Of a stretch of DNA of 64,000 nucleotides, positions 11,209 to 25,761 are shown piece by piece. The stretch is from NCBI GenBank assembly GCA_036936605.1, contig JAUPFV010000001.1:322922250-322986249 (forward strand), written 5' to 3'. The first letter of the stretch is position 1; every line of letters starts with the position of its first letter. The notes beneath the pieces were generated by a model, which was not told the DNA's origin, ran no database searches, and saw only the letters and a list, made by a program, of their open reading frames with translations. The translations under genes and the position numbers were made by a program. The stretch comes from Limnanthes douglasii subsp. nivea. Its lineage: Eukaryota; Streptophyta; Magnoliopsida; Brassicales; Limnanthaceae.

Positions 11209-13541
11209 GTCATTTAAACGGACTGCCCCCAGCGTTCGTGGAGCCAAGGCAGTGGCATAGCATTCTCTTGCAACTTTTTGACTGCTCCGGACAACCCCAA
11301 CCTGCCCCTGAACGGCGTATTTTAGGCACTGATGGACTGTTGAGGCCACTGCATGCATCCTAGAGAGCCAAGATCTCCCTAGAATAGCATTGTAACAAGT
11401 GGGACAGTCCACCACAATGAAAAGTATTCTGACCGTTTTCTTGAAAGGGCCTCTGCCCAACAATACTTCTTCTTCGAATTCACCGATTACATCAGCTGAG
11501 CTGCCCGTGAAGCCTACAATCGATCTGTCTGACTTTTAAATCACAACTGGATTTTTCATTTTCTTGTAAGTATCTAGGAAAAGGATATTGGCAGAGCTCC
11601 CAGTATCTACCAGGATTCGCCTTATCTCATTGCCCCTATCGATGCTCCTATGACAACAGCATCTTCATGTGGGCCAGCAATGTCTCTCAAATCATCCCCA
11701 TAAAAAACAATGAATGGGAATAAACTTGACGATTGATAAGAGGTCATGCCCCCTTCTAGTTGGGTAGCCAAATTATGAACATGCCTTTTTCTTGATGAAG
11801 TGGTAGGAGCCGTTACAGTGTCCCCTCCGAAAATTGTCAAGGACTCAAAGAATTTAATGAGCCCGGAGACCGACCTGGAACGCTCCTCTATTGCACCCAC
11901 TCTGTTCCTTGTTGGATCAGGATCCAAGTATTCAGATTCCACATCAAACCTTTCAACGATTACCATAGCCCCTTCTGGGGCAGCATTAACCGGACCAGCC
12001 CGGTGAGTATTGTCAGGCCTGTTGCCTCCTCTTCTTTTAACGTATGCACCCAACTTCCCTCTTTCAATCAAGTTCTGAACCTCTTGTTTCAATGGTATGC
12101 AATCATCAGTAGTATGGCCAATATCATTGTGATATTGACAAAAAGAACTGTTTCGATGTTCTCTGGGAGACTGCAAGGCTGCTGGTCTCCGGTAGTGTAC
12201 GTCATCTTTAGTTTTATCAAAAATGGTTGCCACACTTTCTTTGAGTTCTGCAAACCACTCCGGTTGGACCCATGGCCCTCTTTTGTTTCTAGACTGTTGG
12301 CTTTGTGCAGGGGCAGCTGGTTGAGACTGAGCTTTTCCTCTTCCATGCCCCTGTCCGGTTTCTCTAGCTTTGTTGCCATACTGGTTTTGATTGGGAGTTG
12401 GTGTCACCGGGGTGGATCTCACCTGCCTGTGCACCCTGGTCTTTTTTGTTTCATCAACATTTATTTGCTTGCCGACTTGATTCAGCAATCCACCCCAGGT
12501 CATGGCTTTCTTCCTTGTTACTGAATCGGCCAGGTTGCCCGGGTTCAAACCTTGTCTCAGGGATGCTATTGCCACTTGTTCAAAGCAATCAGCCAGCCCG
12601 TTCTTTGTGTTCACAAAACGACTTATGTATTCTTTCAACGATTCATTTGGCTCTTGGGCACAATGGATTATGGTATCTCCATTACCCTTGAGCTCCTTAC
12701 TCCCCACAAATTGCCTTCGAAAGGCCACCCAAAAGGTATCAAAGTCTCTGATACAACCCTGAGGAAGGCTGTTGTACCACTTCAGAGCACTCCCCGTAAA
12801 GGACTGGGAGAATGCCCTGCAGAGTAGTTTATCATCATCATCAAAGTTCATCATGAAGTTCTTGAATTGCTCTAGATGATTGTCCGGATCAGTACTACCA
12901 TCATACTTCTCCATCTTTGTGCTATCAAACCTCTTGGGGAGGTTTCCGGATAGGATTTTAGAAGACAGTGGAGACTGCCTCCAATTCCTTCCACGACTGA
13001 ACACGGTATCATCATTAGGAGTTGCAAAGATACCTGGCTCATCATGGAAGGCAAAAGGATCCATCAGCATCCGGTCTACATGCCTCCGGTGAGACGACCC
13101 TTTTCCAATATGCCTTTTCATTCTTCCATAGCGATCTCTTTTTCTAGAATACTTTTTAACTTGCTTCTGTTTTTTCCTGGTTCGCCCCTCGTCACTGCTG
13201 GAGGACAAGGACTTTTCATTTCCCTCACTGTCCGAAGAGCTGTCCGAAGACTCTGAGCTTGAGTCAGAACTCTCCACAGGCTTGGACCGGTGAGACTTTT
13301 TAGAACTGGCATGTGTCTTTTTAGTGCTCACATGAGTCTTTGAAGCCTCATGCTCTCGAGGGTTATAAGAGCGATGAGCAACTGATGCTTTGGACTTTTC
13401 CTTCATGCCCATCTTGGCCTTCTCAACCCTCAGAGCTTCTATTTCAACCCTCAACCTGTCACGCTCCTGGACAGTATATTCATCGTTCTCTTCCACCACT
13501 TCGAGCAAAGCTGGTGGAAGCTCTGGATTATCCGGATTCAT
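11203..13541 (-). pseudogene. gag-pro: Element A gag-protease, broken
   Basis: The start matches the 780-aa intact frame of element C. Visible parts are a Ser/Lys/Asp-rich N-terminus, a retrotransposon gag domain (FDSTKMEKYDGSTDPDNHLE, RAFSQSFTGSALKWYNSLPQ), a CHHC zinc-knuckle-like motif (CQYHNDIGHTTDDC), and an aspartic protease region. The frame is lost near 11630, where a C run is one base shorter than in element C, just before the protease active site. A second break is a TAA at 11536-11538, where C has a Gln codon. Gag would form the particle; here protease should be missing, so the element depends on another copy. Confidence 0.88.
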
Positions 13542-13594
13542 TCGAACAGAATTCCTTTACTTGGTTTTGAATGTTTGATTCAGGCACCGTCGCC

Positions 13595-13612
13595 TCCCAC
13601 TGTGGTCGCCAA
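13595..13612 (-). other. Element A primer binding site
   Basis: Just inside the right LTR the minus strand reads TTGGCGACCACAGTGGGA, two bases after the LTR end. Position and the leading TGG fit a tRNA primer site. I do not assign the tRNA. Elements B (34496-34513) and C (62138-62155) have the same sequence. Confidence 0.75.
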
Positions 13613-13614
13613 TT

Positions 13615-14117
13615 TGGTGTGGATAAAAGTAGCCTGAGGGTAGGCTGGTAATTTTAAGTGGAGTTTTAAGGCGGCGTAAGGGTGTTTCACGGTGGTGTGG
13701 TGGTGTTTAAGGGTGTTTTAAGATATTTCAGAGTGTTTCAAAGTGTTTCAAGGGTGGAGAGAGAATTAAGCAGCCTGGCAGCAGTTAATTTTTCTTACCC
13801 ATAGTTAATGCTGGTGGTTGGGCATTTATAGTGTGAAATTTGGGCCCTTATGGGCTTTCGGGTCAAGTTTAATGGACCCGGGTCATGTTTAAAGACCCAT
13901 GAGTTTTAAGCAGATGTACAGGTAGCTTAGTCAGATAGTGATTAGGTTTTTTAGTACTTTAGTCATAGTTCGAACTGCCTTATGTTTGCAGTGTTCAAGA
14001 TCACCTGTCCGGTTCAATCAGTGTTGTCCGAATTGAAGTCATGGAGTCTGTCCGAATTTACGGGGTGATTTACTTTGGACTACCCTTCCGGGGAGCTCTT
14101 CGAATTCAGACTCATCA
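13615..14117 (-). repeat. Element A right LTR (5' LTR, promoter side)
   Basis: 503 bp, TGGTGTGG...CTCATCA on the plus strand, followed by the target-site duplication CCTGT. On the minus strand a TATA box CACTATAAATGCC lies at 13821-13833, which would drive gag-pol RNA to the left. Confidence 0.93.
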
Positions 14118-14600
14118 CCTGTAAGAATAATAAGTCATTAAACTATCACCGTACTCAAAATTATCAGACATCATTGCAACATCTCCAACTTTGATCTTCT
14201 CATAGTTTTTTTCGTTTTTCTTTCTAATGGGCAGTTCCGACATATTCTTTTTTATTGCATGTCTAACAAATTAATTTTGAAGCCATACTGACCCTTTTGG
14301 AATTTGACTGAGATTTTTATCTCCTCTCACTTGAATCTCTCTTCCTTTATTAAACCTTCAAAGTTGTCCTTCATAACACTACTGTTTTGAAAATATTTTG
14401 AGTTTAAGGCGCTTTTGACTTCAGACATCGTAAATGAGTATTTTTTGTAGAGCATAGTCCCCAAAAAGTGTTCATACTCCTTTTTCAAAGAGCTTACATG
14501 GAGGATTGCTTGGTCATCCTCCTCCACCTTTACACCAACTGCATTCAAGTCGAGTATTATTCGGTTGTAATCATCTAGACTCCTCTGGATCTATATGCTA
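14118..14600 (-). pseudogene. Ty1/copia gag remnant
   Basis: The minus strand encodes a copia gag segment (14327-14548) with LHVSSLKKEYEHFLGTMLY. It runs leftward toward the protease motif that continues at 3610 beyond element A. The first 288 bp are present again at 4125-4412. Frames are interrupted and no product is expected. Confidence 0.75.
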
Positions 14601-16079
14601 TTATCTAATAAATAACATGTAAAGTTATTTTTTTCAATTATAATTTGTTCACGAAGGACTTATTCATGTAAATTTCCTTCAGCCGATTCTATATTCCCAG
14701 CAATGTAGGTTTGTCACATACCTCTCATAGCACTTCACTTCCCAATCTTAGTATGAGGGCACTATGAGCTTTATACAAATACCACATCATTAACATGTAT
14801 AAATTTATCATCGATAACAACAACCAATCCATTATATTCTAGGTTATCTTTAACCTTAACTATCCAAAGATTAAAATCATTAGATCCGTCGATTTTTTTC
14901 TAGACTAAACTTCATAGAACTCATCTTTCGTGGCTTTCGCACGCTTGTCGCACCACTTGTTAGGGTAAAACCACCACTTGGCCAATGCAAGAACTAATGT
15001 ATCGATTAAGAAACCTTCGGAGAAAACAAGTTTTGTTCAAAAAAAGCAACAAATAAAATTTAAAAAAAATACAACCAAAGAGAGATGATAAAATTAACAT
15101 GGTTCGAATTATGAAAAAAATACAACATCCACAAACAACATATACTATTTTTATTTATAAGTAGATTATAAAAAAACTCTTATTAACAAAAGACTCAATC
15201 ATTTAAAAAAAAATGTCATGATTCACAAAATCTTTTCTTTAGTGTTTATCTCTCATCTCACTTATCTAAAAAAACTAAAGCTATTCTTCTCTTTTTAGAA
15301 ATATATTTCTCAAAATAACAATATCATAAATTATAATCATTAATTAAAAAATCTAATTAATTGAAAATATAGAATATTCAATTGATAGAAAATCTAATCT
15401 ATATATACGCAGAAATCAATATCAAATGTAATTAATATAAAAATCTAACTAGAGTTAATTAATGTAAAAATTAATATGATATATTAATAATATACAAATT
15501 TAATTAATATACAAATTTAATTAGAATATAAATATAATTAACATAGGTGGCCGATCTAAATAAAATAGTATAGTTCAAAAGGAAAAAAAAAAGCCTCGAG
15601 ATAGAAACTTACGCTCCAATACATATCATATAGGTAAAAAAGAAACAATTAATTACATTTTATTAATTGAATTGATGTATTTTAAAAAAACTCAAACCCC
15701 TATTTATATCAGTAATAATATGTGTTATTACTGTACCTAATATTTATCTCAAACGTTATTTTATATTTGTAAATAACATGAATTTTGTTGCATAAACATT
15801 AATGCTGAAACCGGAACATTAATCTTAACATATATAATATGTCAATACTAAATTTCAGTTTTCATTGATATTTAATAAAAAATTTAACCGGACAAAAATA
15901 GTTGGTCTAAACTATTATACGGGATATCTTCTTTTATTCTTCTTCTTGGAGAAATTGAATTATTTATACTCAGAAATAATCCCACTATACCTCTTACTAA
16001 CGTAATTACTAGCTATCATCAATAACTCCAATATATTTTTTATTATTCCTTTCCTTGACTTCTTTCATTCTCATTCTGT
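14600..16079. other. AT-rich non-coding DNA
   Basis: I see no gene. The part at about 15230-15590 is a candidate diverged copia LTR, paired with 80-430. The rest is simple A/T-rich sequence. Confidence 0.4.
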
Positions 16080-18356
16080 AGAGATCTTTTGGAGCTCCAC
16101 TTCAATAGCTCTCATCCCTAAAAAAGACTATTCCTCTGAACCTGCCGATTTTAGACCCATAGCGCTATATGTAATGTAAGTTACAAGATCGTATCTAAGA
16201 TCTTAGTCAATAGAATAAAAGATTCATTCCTTACCTCATTGACAACTCGCAGTCGACTTTCGTAAAAGGAAGAAACATATCGTATAATATCATTTTATCC
16301 CAAGAGTTGTCGAAGGGGTACCACTCTAACCGCAGGGACAAAAAGGTCGCGCTCAAAATCGATTTAATGAAAGCCTTTGACAATGTCAGATGACATCTCA
16401 TCCTTGACATCCTTGTAGCGATGCATTTCCCGGTCAAAATGATCACCTAGATCATTACATGTATTTCTTCTCCTTCTTACTCCATCAATATTAATGGAGA
16501 CCCTTATGGCAATTTCAAAGGAAGGAAAGGTCTAAGGCAAGGATATCCGCTCTCCCCCTTCCTCTCTGTTCTTATCATGCAGGTTCTTTCTAGTATTCTT
16601 AAGGAGAAAAGTAAAGATAAGAAATTCCGGTTTCAATGGAAATGTCAAAAGCTAAAAATCATTAATCTGTTCTTTGCTGATGATTTAATGATTTTTTGTC
16701 ATGGAAGCCCTTGATGAATTCTATATTCTCTCTGGCCTAAAAGTTAATCCCTCTAAAAGTCAGATCTTCTTTTCTGGTATTGATGAGTCTCTTCGTTTGG
16801 ACCTCAGCAATATCATGGGATTCCCGGAAGGATCGCTTCATGTTAAATACTTGGGTGTGCCCCTTCTTACTAGCCGTCTCACCTATTCTGACCGTTGCCC
16901 GCTTCTCCACAAAATCACCTCGAGAATTGAATCATGGACCACTAAACACCTTTTTTATGCTGAGAGACTTCAACTCATTAAGTGTGTATTATTCGCTAGT
17001 CAAGTCTACTAGTCATCCATTTTCATCCTCCCCTCAAGGATTTTAAAAGAATTGACTCAGTACTTCTGTCGTTTTCTTTGGTCCGGCTCGGCTATGAAAA
17101 TCCATGGTGCCAAAGTTGTTTGGACCACAGTCACGTTGCCCACTATAGAGGGCGACCTTGAGATTCTAGACTTAAAAATTTGGAATCAGGCGGTTATCCT
17201 AAAACACATTTGGTCGATCATTTGTAATAATTATCATTCCATTTGGAGTGACTCGATTAAGATGGAAAAAATTAAAAATAATAATTTCTGGAACCTCCCA
17301 ATAGGATCCTCGCCCTTGTGGACCTGGAGGAAAATTCTTCGCCTTCGTCCTTTAGCTTGTCAATTATGAAGGGTAGCAATTGGAAACGGCTCGAGTACCT
17401 CATTCTGGTATGACCCATGGCTCATCTCTTCTTCGCTTGTTTCCCATTATGGCGAAAGTATCATCAAGGACTCTAGACTTGGGAAATCTCTCAAAATCAC
17501 GGATATCATCCACAATGGGAACTCGAACTGGCCCTCCAATTCTAAAGCGGGAAATGTTCACAACCGCGTCAACCTGTTGGAAATCCAATCTCTCATTCTC
17601 TCACTCCCACCACCAAACACCTTCCTCAACGATACTCCTTTATGGAAGGCGAAAGAAGGATGCACCTCCAATATTCCTCGCCACTCTTTCATTTTATGGC
17701 TTGCTATATTAGGCAAGCTTGTCACCAAAGACAAACTCCTCAGTTGGGATTATAACATCCCACCTGTCTGTGTTCTGTGCAACTCTGAAAATGAGAATAT
17801 CCCTCATCTCCATTTTTATAATAGTTTCATTTAGAGTATTTGGACCCATGCTAGCACTAAACTAGGTTTCCCCTTTACAGCCTCCTAATGGCAGTCTTGG
17901 ATTTGTGAAACGTCAAATTGGTCTCAATCTTGAAACTGTTCTATTTGGCAGTCTTGCTTCGTCGCGGTAACTTACCACGTCTGGAAGAAGAGGAACCTAA
18001 GAACATTTGGTTCCTCTCCTGCCATTGCCTCCATGGTGTCTCACCGAATTTTCTCAGACCTTCGGTTTAGATTCCAAGGCACCAAGACTGGATAACCTTT
18101 CTAAAATTAATATTTATTACTCCATTTTATTTGCACGATGGATGGCTGAGAGCAGTTCGGGATCCGACACTTCATGAATCGTTTGGAGGACTGCGGATAC
18201 TGCCTCTGATGTCTCCCGATTGAGTAGCACTTTAGTCTATTTGTACTGGACGCTTCCCTTCTTCTTCTAGGATTGGATCGTTTTACTGTTATTTTTTTTA
18301 TTCGCGTATTTGTATGAACCTCTTTTAATTATTTAATGTTTTTAAACCAAAAAAAA
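16080..18356 (+). pseudogene. L1-type LINE remnant (reverse transcriptase and zf-RVT region)
   Basis: Plus-strand fragments follow L1 reverse transcriptase order. A start with SIALIPKKDYSSEPADFRPI (about 16100) is followed by GRKGLRQGYPLSPFLSVLI (about 16515-16575), then FADDLMIF (about 16674), then LSGLKVNPSKSQIFFSGI and VKYLGVPL (16701-17012). A zinc-binding zf-RVT-like segment with FILWLAILGKLVTKDKL and PPVCVLCNSENENIPHL is at 17577-17834. A short A run closes it at about 18345-18356. Stops and frameshifts occur throughout, and the 5' part is missing, as is usual for 5'-truncated LINEs. It is not functional. Confidence 0.85.
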
Positions 18357-18631
18357 GTTACTAGCTATCATTTTATCTAAAACACCCTTTTTTTCTCAAA
18401 TAAAAAATCATGTTTTAAAGTAACTTTTTTGAAAATACACTCAACTTTTACTTATGAAACATTCGACTCCTCTTGATTTATTAATTCCATATTTCCCACT
18501 CTTACCAAGTACGTAAATTGCAAGATTTAAAAAATATAAAACTCAATCAATAAACTGAGTGAACTTGATGGGCAAAAGACAACCATTACACTCAACACTA
18601 ACCGTGAAGGAAACAGCTTCTTCTACTTTAA

Positions 18632-18645
18632 TTCTTATATATTTA
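18632..18645 (+). promoter_or_regulatory. Candidate TATA box of the PHAF1-like gene
   Basis: CTTATATATTTAAAC lies about 150 bp upstream of the start codon at 18792. The stretch between them is a plausible 5' UTR. The position is reasonable, but the evidence is motif only. Confidence 0.45.
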
Positions 18646-18791
18646 AACATTTGTTTCTTCATTTATTAGGTTTATTATACTGATAATTTTAATTTCGATC
18701 GAAATTCAAAATCCAAAATCTCATCCACTTCTCCGATCAAAAGAGAATTGTTCCCCGAACACAGTCTCCGACCGCCGACGAGGAGAGAAAG

Positions 18792-22008
<3,217 letters not shown>

Positions 22009-24579
22009 TGTTTATCTTTCCATAAGGTATCTTCCTTAACTTTTCTATTTTGTATAAAAAAGTTTTAGACTCTTTGTTCATTCTTTGAAGCATTATTAAA
22101 CCTTTGTGCCTTTATCGTGTTGGTGAGCTTCTGCTTCAGACTACATTTTATCTAAGTGTTTGGATGTCATAAAATTTTGACAGAAAACATATGATTCGAT
22201 AATACTTGACATGCCTTCTCTACCCTTATTTGAGAGGGAGGGGGTTCGGACCTAGTCAGTATGAAATCGGTAGATTGGTCGAATCGGGTAACATCGTATT
22301 TGCTGAAAAATATAGGGAAGTAGGTTCCAAAAATGAAATGAATTCTTTAGGCTTTGTTTGGATATATGCTTGGTTATTAATTAATTGAATTAGGAAAAAA
22401 AAACTGCATTGAAAAATTGAAGAAGTTATAATCAATGTTTACCTCTTAAGCAGCTAGAAAAAACTTGGATAATAACACCTTATGTTTCCAAGATCCAATA
22501 TGGTTTAAGTATCTGGATGCAATACTTAATAGGATGTGTATATAAAATCCAAAACATGAAAGTGAAAAATGACTTACATTCTTTCTTTTTTGAATTCATC
22601 ATTTCCCATATATTTCTGTCTCAAATTTTCCGAGATGCAAATAGGGATTTAGTTGTCTTGATGTAAGTTTTCTAGTATGTTTGAACGTACACGATCACAT
22701 CCATTTATAAACTTGTATTAATCACATTTTTACAATTCTACAAACCTAAACCAGCTTGTTATTTCACATTCTAACTTCAAGTCTTCTGAACTTTAAGGTC
22801 TGCCGGATTCACAGTAATCTTGTTTTGGAGTCCATGGATCTGTACATCATGCATGGAAACTACAAACATCGGACACCACTGTTTATCTGAACCAATAGAT
22901 AAACTTTGTACAGTTAACTATGTCAAGTGAATATATGTTGTGTAATTGTCACGAAATGCTTATCATTCTGTTAATAAAAGATGTTAGAAAAAAGATTCTG
23001 GTATTTTGTAACTTTTGTCTTCTGTATTTTTGCCATTGAAAAAATGCTTTAATAAAAAAAATTCAAATGTTACCAAGCAAATAATTTTTGGTAGTCCTCG
23101 CCAAATTCCAGTTTTGGGTTAACTTGGATCATACAAAATGAGAGCTACCCCAATCGAACCTGAAAATTTTGGTACATCTTTTGACGAAGTAAAATATTCT
23201 TTTCGGGTGAGAAATGACCACGTATGGAGTAGTAATTGTTTGCGTATTGAGTAGTAATTGTTTGCTTCAGGTGATGGAACAAAACTGGATATACCAGAAT
23301 TTACATAATAAAAATTTATACGAGTTTCAACCAGATTAAGAGTAAAACTCGCTTACTCGGCAAATATCTATATGCAATATATTTATATATTTAATATTTT
23401 TTAGCTCATATACAATTATAATTTTTAGAAGAAAAAAAAAATCAATTGTAATAGTTAATTAATTTTTATGTGGAAGGTTTTTATTCAAAATAAATTTTAT
23501 CAAATAAAAATCTATCCATACAATTATTACTCTTTTAAACTCAAATCAATTCTAAAATACTTATTTTGGTCGTTCTCTTTCATGGTAGAAAAAAAAATCT
23601 GCATAACAAAAATGAAAAAATACGGAGAGAGAAAGTCTCTTTGTCATGTCTTTTCAACTGTGTTGGTCTCTAAACATCAAACCTCTATAATAATTAGATG
23701 TTTCGGAAAGCCAGCCAATGAGCCAAATGTGTTTCGTTTATTTGTTTAATAAAGAAATGTGGTTCGCTATGCCACGTAGCCACAATACGGGTTATTAGCG
23801 TCACAATGCTTGTCATTAACGCCAGAATGCTTGCCATCGTTACATTTTCGATAATCATTAGTTTCGTCAAGATGTTCAGTTTTAATACCAATTTCGTTTA
23901 GTTATGATATCCGAATAACAAATAAAGTTTATTTGATGTCCAAAACAGCTACATAGTTATAGATCGTAAAAATTCGTCCAGATTTGAATTTGAATTGAGT
24001 GTTAATATCTTAAAATATACAATAAATAATATTAAATAATTATAAAAATTTAATAATTGTATTTAATAATATATAACTGCCCATATTTTTAAATAAATAT
24101 TATCTCTAATATTTTAATTTATTAAAAAATTAAAGCATGAAATGAATGCACCAGGATGTGGGGATCAAAATAGTTGTCGAGTGAGAAAAATGAATTAGAA
24201 TTGTTGTATTGGATGTTCTTGCCAAAGGATAAAATCAAACGTGGAGAAATAAAACTATATTGATGAAAGTATTATAGATTATGAGTATTATATATATGAA
24301 GACAAATAAACCAAATTTTTTTAAAAAATAATGAATCGTGTTATATGCTTGGTATCTTTCCAGCATATTTTTCAGAATTGCAATTAAGTCCTTTGATATT
24401 TTTTTAATGTTTAAACAAAAATTAAAAAAATTATAATTATGATGTGTTCCAATTTTTCGGTTTTCATTTTATTATATTAGGGACATCGGTCGAATATTAT
24501 GGTCGTATCAAAGAAAAAAACATTGTTTATCGGAAAAAAATATATTTTTAAATTCATTTAAAAAACATGTTTTTTGACA
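22009..24579. other. 3' UTR and AT-rich intergenic DNA
   Basis: The first part should be the 3' UTR of the PHAF1-like gene. Beyond that I see only A/T-rich DNA with short chance frames and no recognisable domain. Confidence 0.5.
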
Positions 24580-24587
24580 CAAACATA

Positions 24588-24790
24588 AGCTAAAAACTCT
24601 ATCAAGTCACTGGTGATTGATGTTTGTTGCATTCGTCTCCAAAAATGAGTCACTCGTGTTTCAAATTGTTGCATTTTTACCATTGACGCGTGCAAATTAA
24701 CATGAGATTGACATGTGTCACCCAAATCTACCTCTGTTTGTTCCATATACATATACATATGTGGTCACCCATTAAATTTTATCCAAAATA
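24588..24790 (+). repeat. MULE left terminal inverted repeat
   Basis: It aligns with the reverse complement of 39345-39533, with scattered differences and small gaps. The last matching stretch is CCAAAATACCC. The exact outer base is uncertain by one or two positions (AGCTAAAAACT here, GGGCTAAAAACT at the other end). Confidence 0.8.
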
Positions 24791-25126
24791 CCCTTGTCTA
24801 TTAGTTTAACTTTTTAACTTTGATTTTTTACTTAAATGGAATTACTTCTTTCACTTTTTACTTTAATTTTTACTTTACCTTTTAATTTTTACACTATAAC
24901 CTTACCCCTATTAACATATTTACTGCTCTTGACTTGTTTAAAACCCTAATTTCTTTCTTGGCCAAAGCTATTTTCCCCATGAAAATTATTATTTCCTCTA
25001 TAATTTGAAAAAATATCCATGTTGATATTTCTTCCATAAAGGAAATTACAAATTTTCCCTTTTACCCGTTTTTTCTTCACAAAACCATTACCCTAACATA
25101 CAATTATCCATTCAGTACAACAAAAC

Positions 25127-25325
25127 CCATTCTTCACAAAACCAGCACCTTACAAAACAGATTCAAAGAGAGAGAAGCTTTGGAGAAGAAAACTCATTCT
25201 TCACAAAATAGTACCCTACAATAACAGAATCGAATAGAGAGAGAAGCCTTGGAGAAGAAAACCCATTCTTCACAAAACCAGTACCTTACAAAACAGATTC
25301 GAAGAGAGAGAAGCCTTGGAGAAGG
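25127..25325 (+). repeat. 69-bp tandem repeat, about 3 copies, in PMD 5' UTR
   Basis: Three copies begin CATTCTTCACAAAA at 25128, 25196 and 25265. Each contains AGAGAGAGAAGC and TTGGAGAAG. The last copy ends exactly at a GTATG that could be a 5' UTR splice donor (25326). Confidence 0.75.
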
Positions 25326-25584
25326 TATGATTTCTTCATTTTCTTTGCTTTTTCATTTTTCGATTAGGGTTTGAAGTTTGATTTCTTTGTTAGATTCGAT
25401 TAGGGTTTCGATTGTTGTTAGATTTTGTTTCGATTGTTGTTAGATTTTGCTGTTAGATTCGATTGTTGTTAGATTTTGCTATTAGATTCGATTAGGGTTT
25501 CGATTAGGGTTAGATTTTGCCCCATGAAAAGATTAGGGTTTCTGTTTGTGTCTGCTGTTTCGACTTGGGTTCGCCTTGGGATAA

Positions 25585-25685
25585 ATCACTGTTCTTTAAT
25601 TTTTTTTATGCATTGAGCATGTGATTCCGAGATGCCCACTCAGAATCACATGCTCAATGCATTAAAAAAAATTCAGAATAGTGAT
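25585..25685. repeat. 101-bp palindrome in the PMD leader intron
   Basis: Arms of about 47 bp begin ATCACTGTTCT and end AGAATAGTGAT. They contain TGCATTGAGCATGTGATTC and close on a short loop (ATGCCCA). The inner part is a member of the GATTCCGAG/CTCGGAATC hairpin family found elsewhere in this MULE. It lies in the inferred leader intron 25326-25760. Confidence 0.85.
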
Positions 25686-25761
25686 GTGATGTTGGAATAC
25701 TCAAGAGATTTTTGTGGTTTGAAATTTTTTTACATTGTAGATATTGTTTTATGTTTGTAGT

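Larger units (their letters stand above)
3622..14117 (-). mobile_element. Element A: Ty3/gypsy Tat-type LTR retrotransposon with antisense gene
   Basis: It has two 503-bp LTRs (3622-4124 and 13615-14117) with TGGTGTGG...CTCATCA ends and the target-site duplication CCTGT at 3617-3621 and 14118-14122. It interrupts the copia remnant. Order on the minus strand is 5' LTR (right), primer binding site, gag-protease (broken), UAG, pol (intact), then on the plus strand a convergent spliced antisense gene. The second RNase H after the first and the absence of a chromodomain place it in the Tat group. Oddly, CCTGT and 288 bp of copia flank also follow the left LTR on its inner side, and the polypurine tract is missing. 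LTRs differ at one base by eye, so the insertion looks young. Confidence 0.93.

Noticed and set aside
12003..12524. Plus-strand frames of 60-170 codons opposite gag-protease and pol in A-D
   Set aside because: They are shadows of the coding strand with no domain, promoter or conservation of their own.
22206..22388. 60-codon frame after the PHAF1-like gene
   Set aside because: No domain or coding signal; it lies in the probable 3' UTR or intergenic DNA.
25360..25530. GATTAGGGTTT words resembling telomere repeats
   Set aside because: They are not tandem heptamers; they are scattered TAGGGTTT words in a leader intron, common in plant 5' regions.
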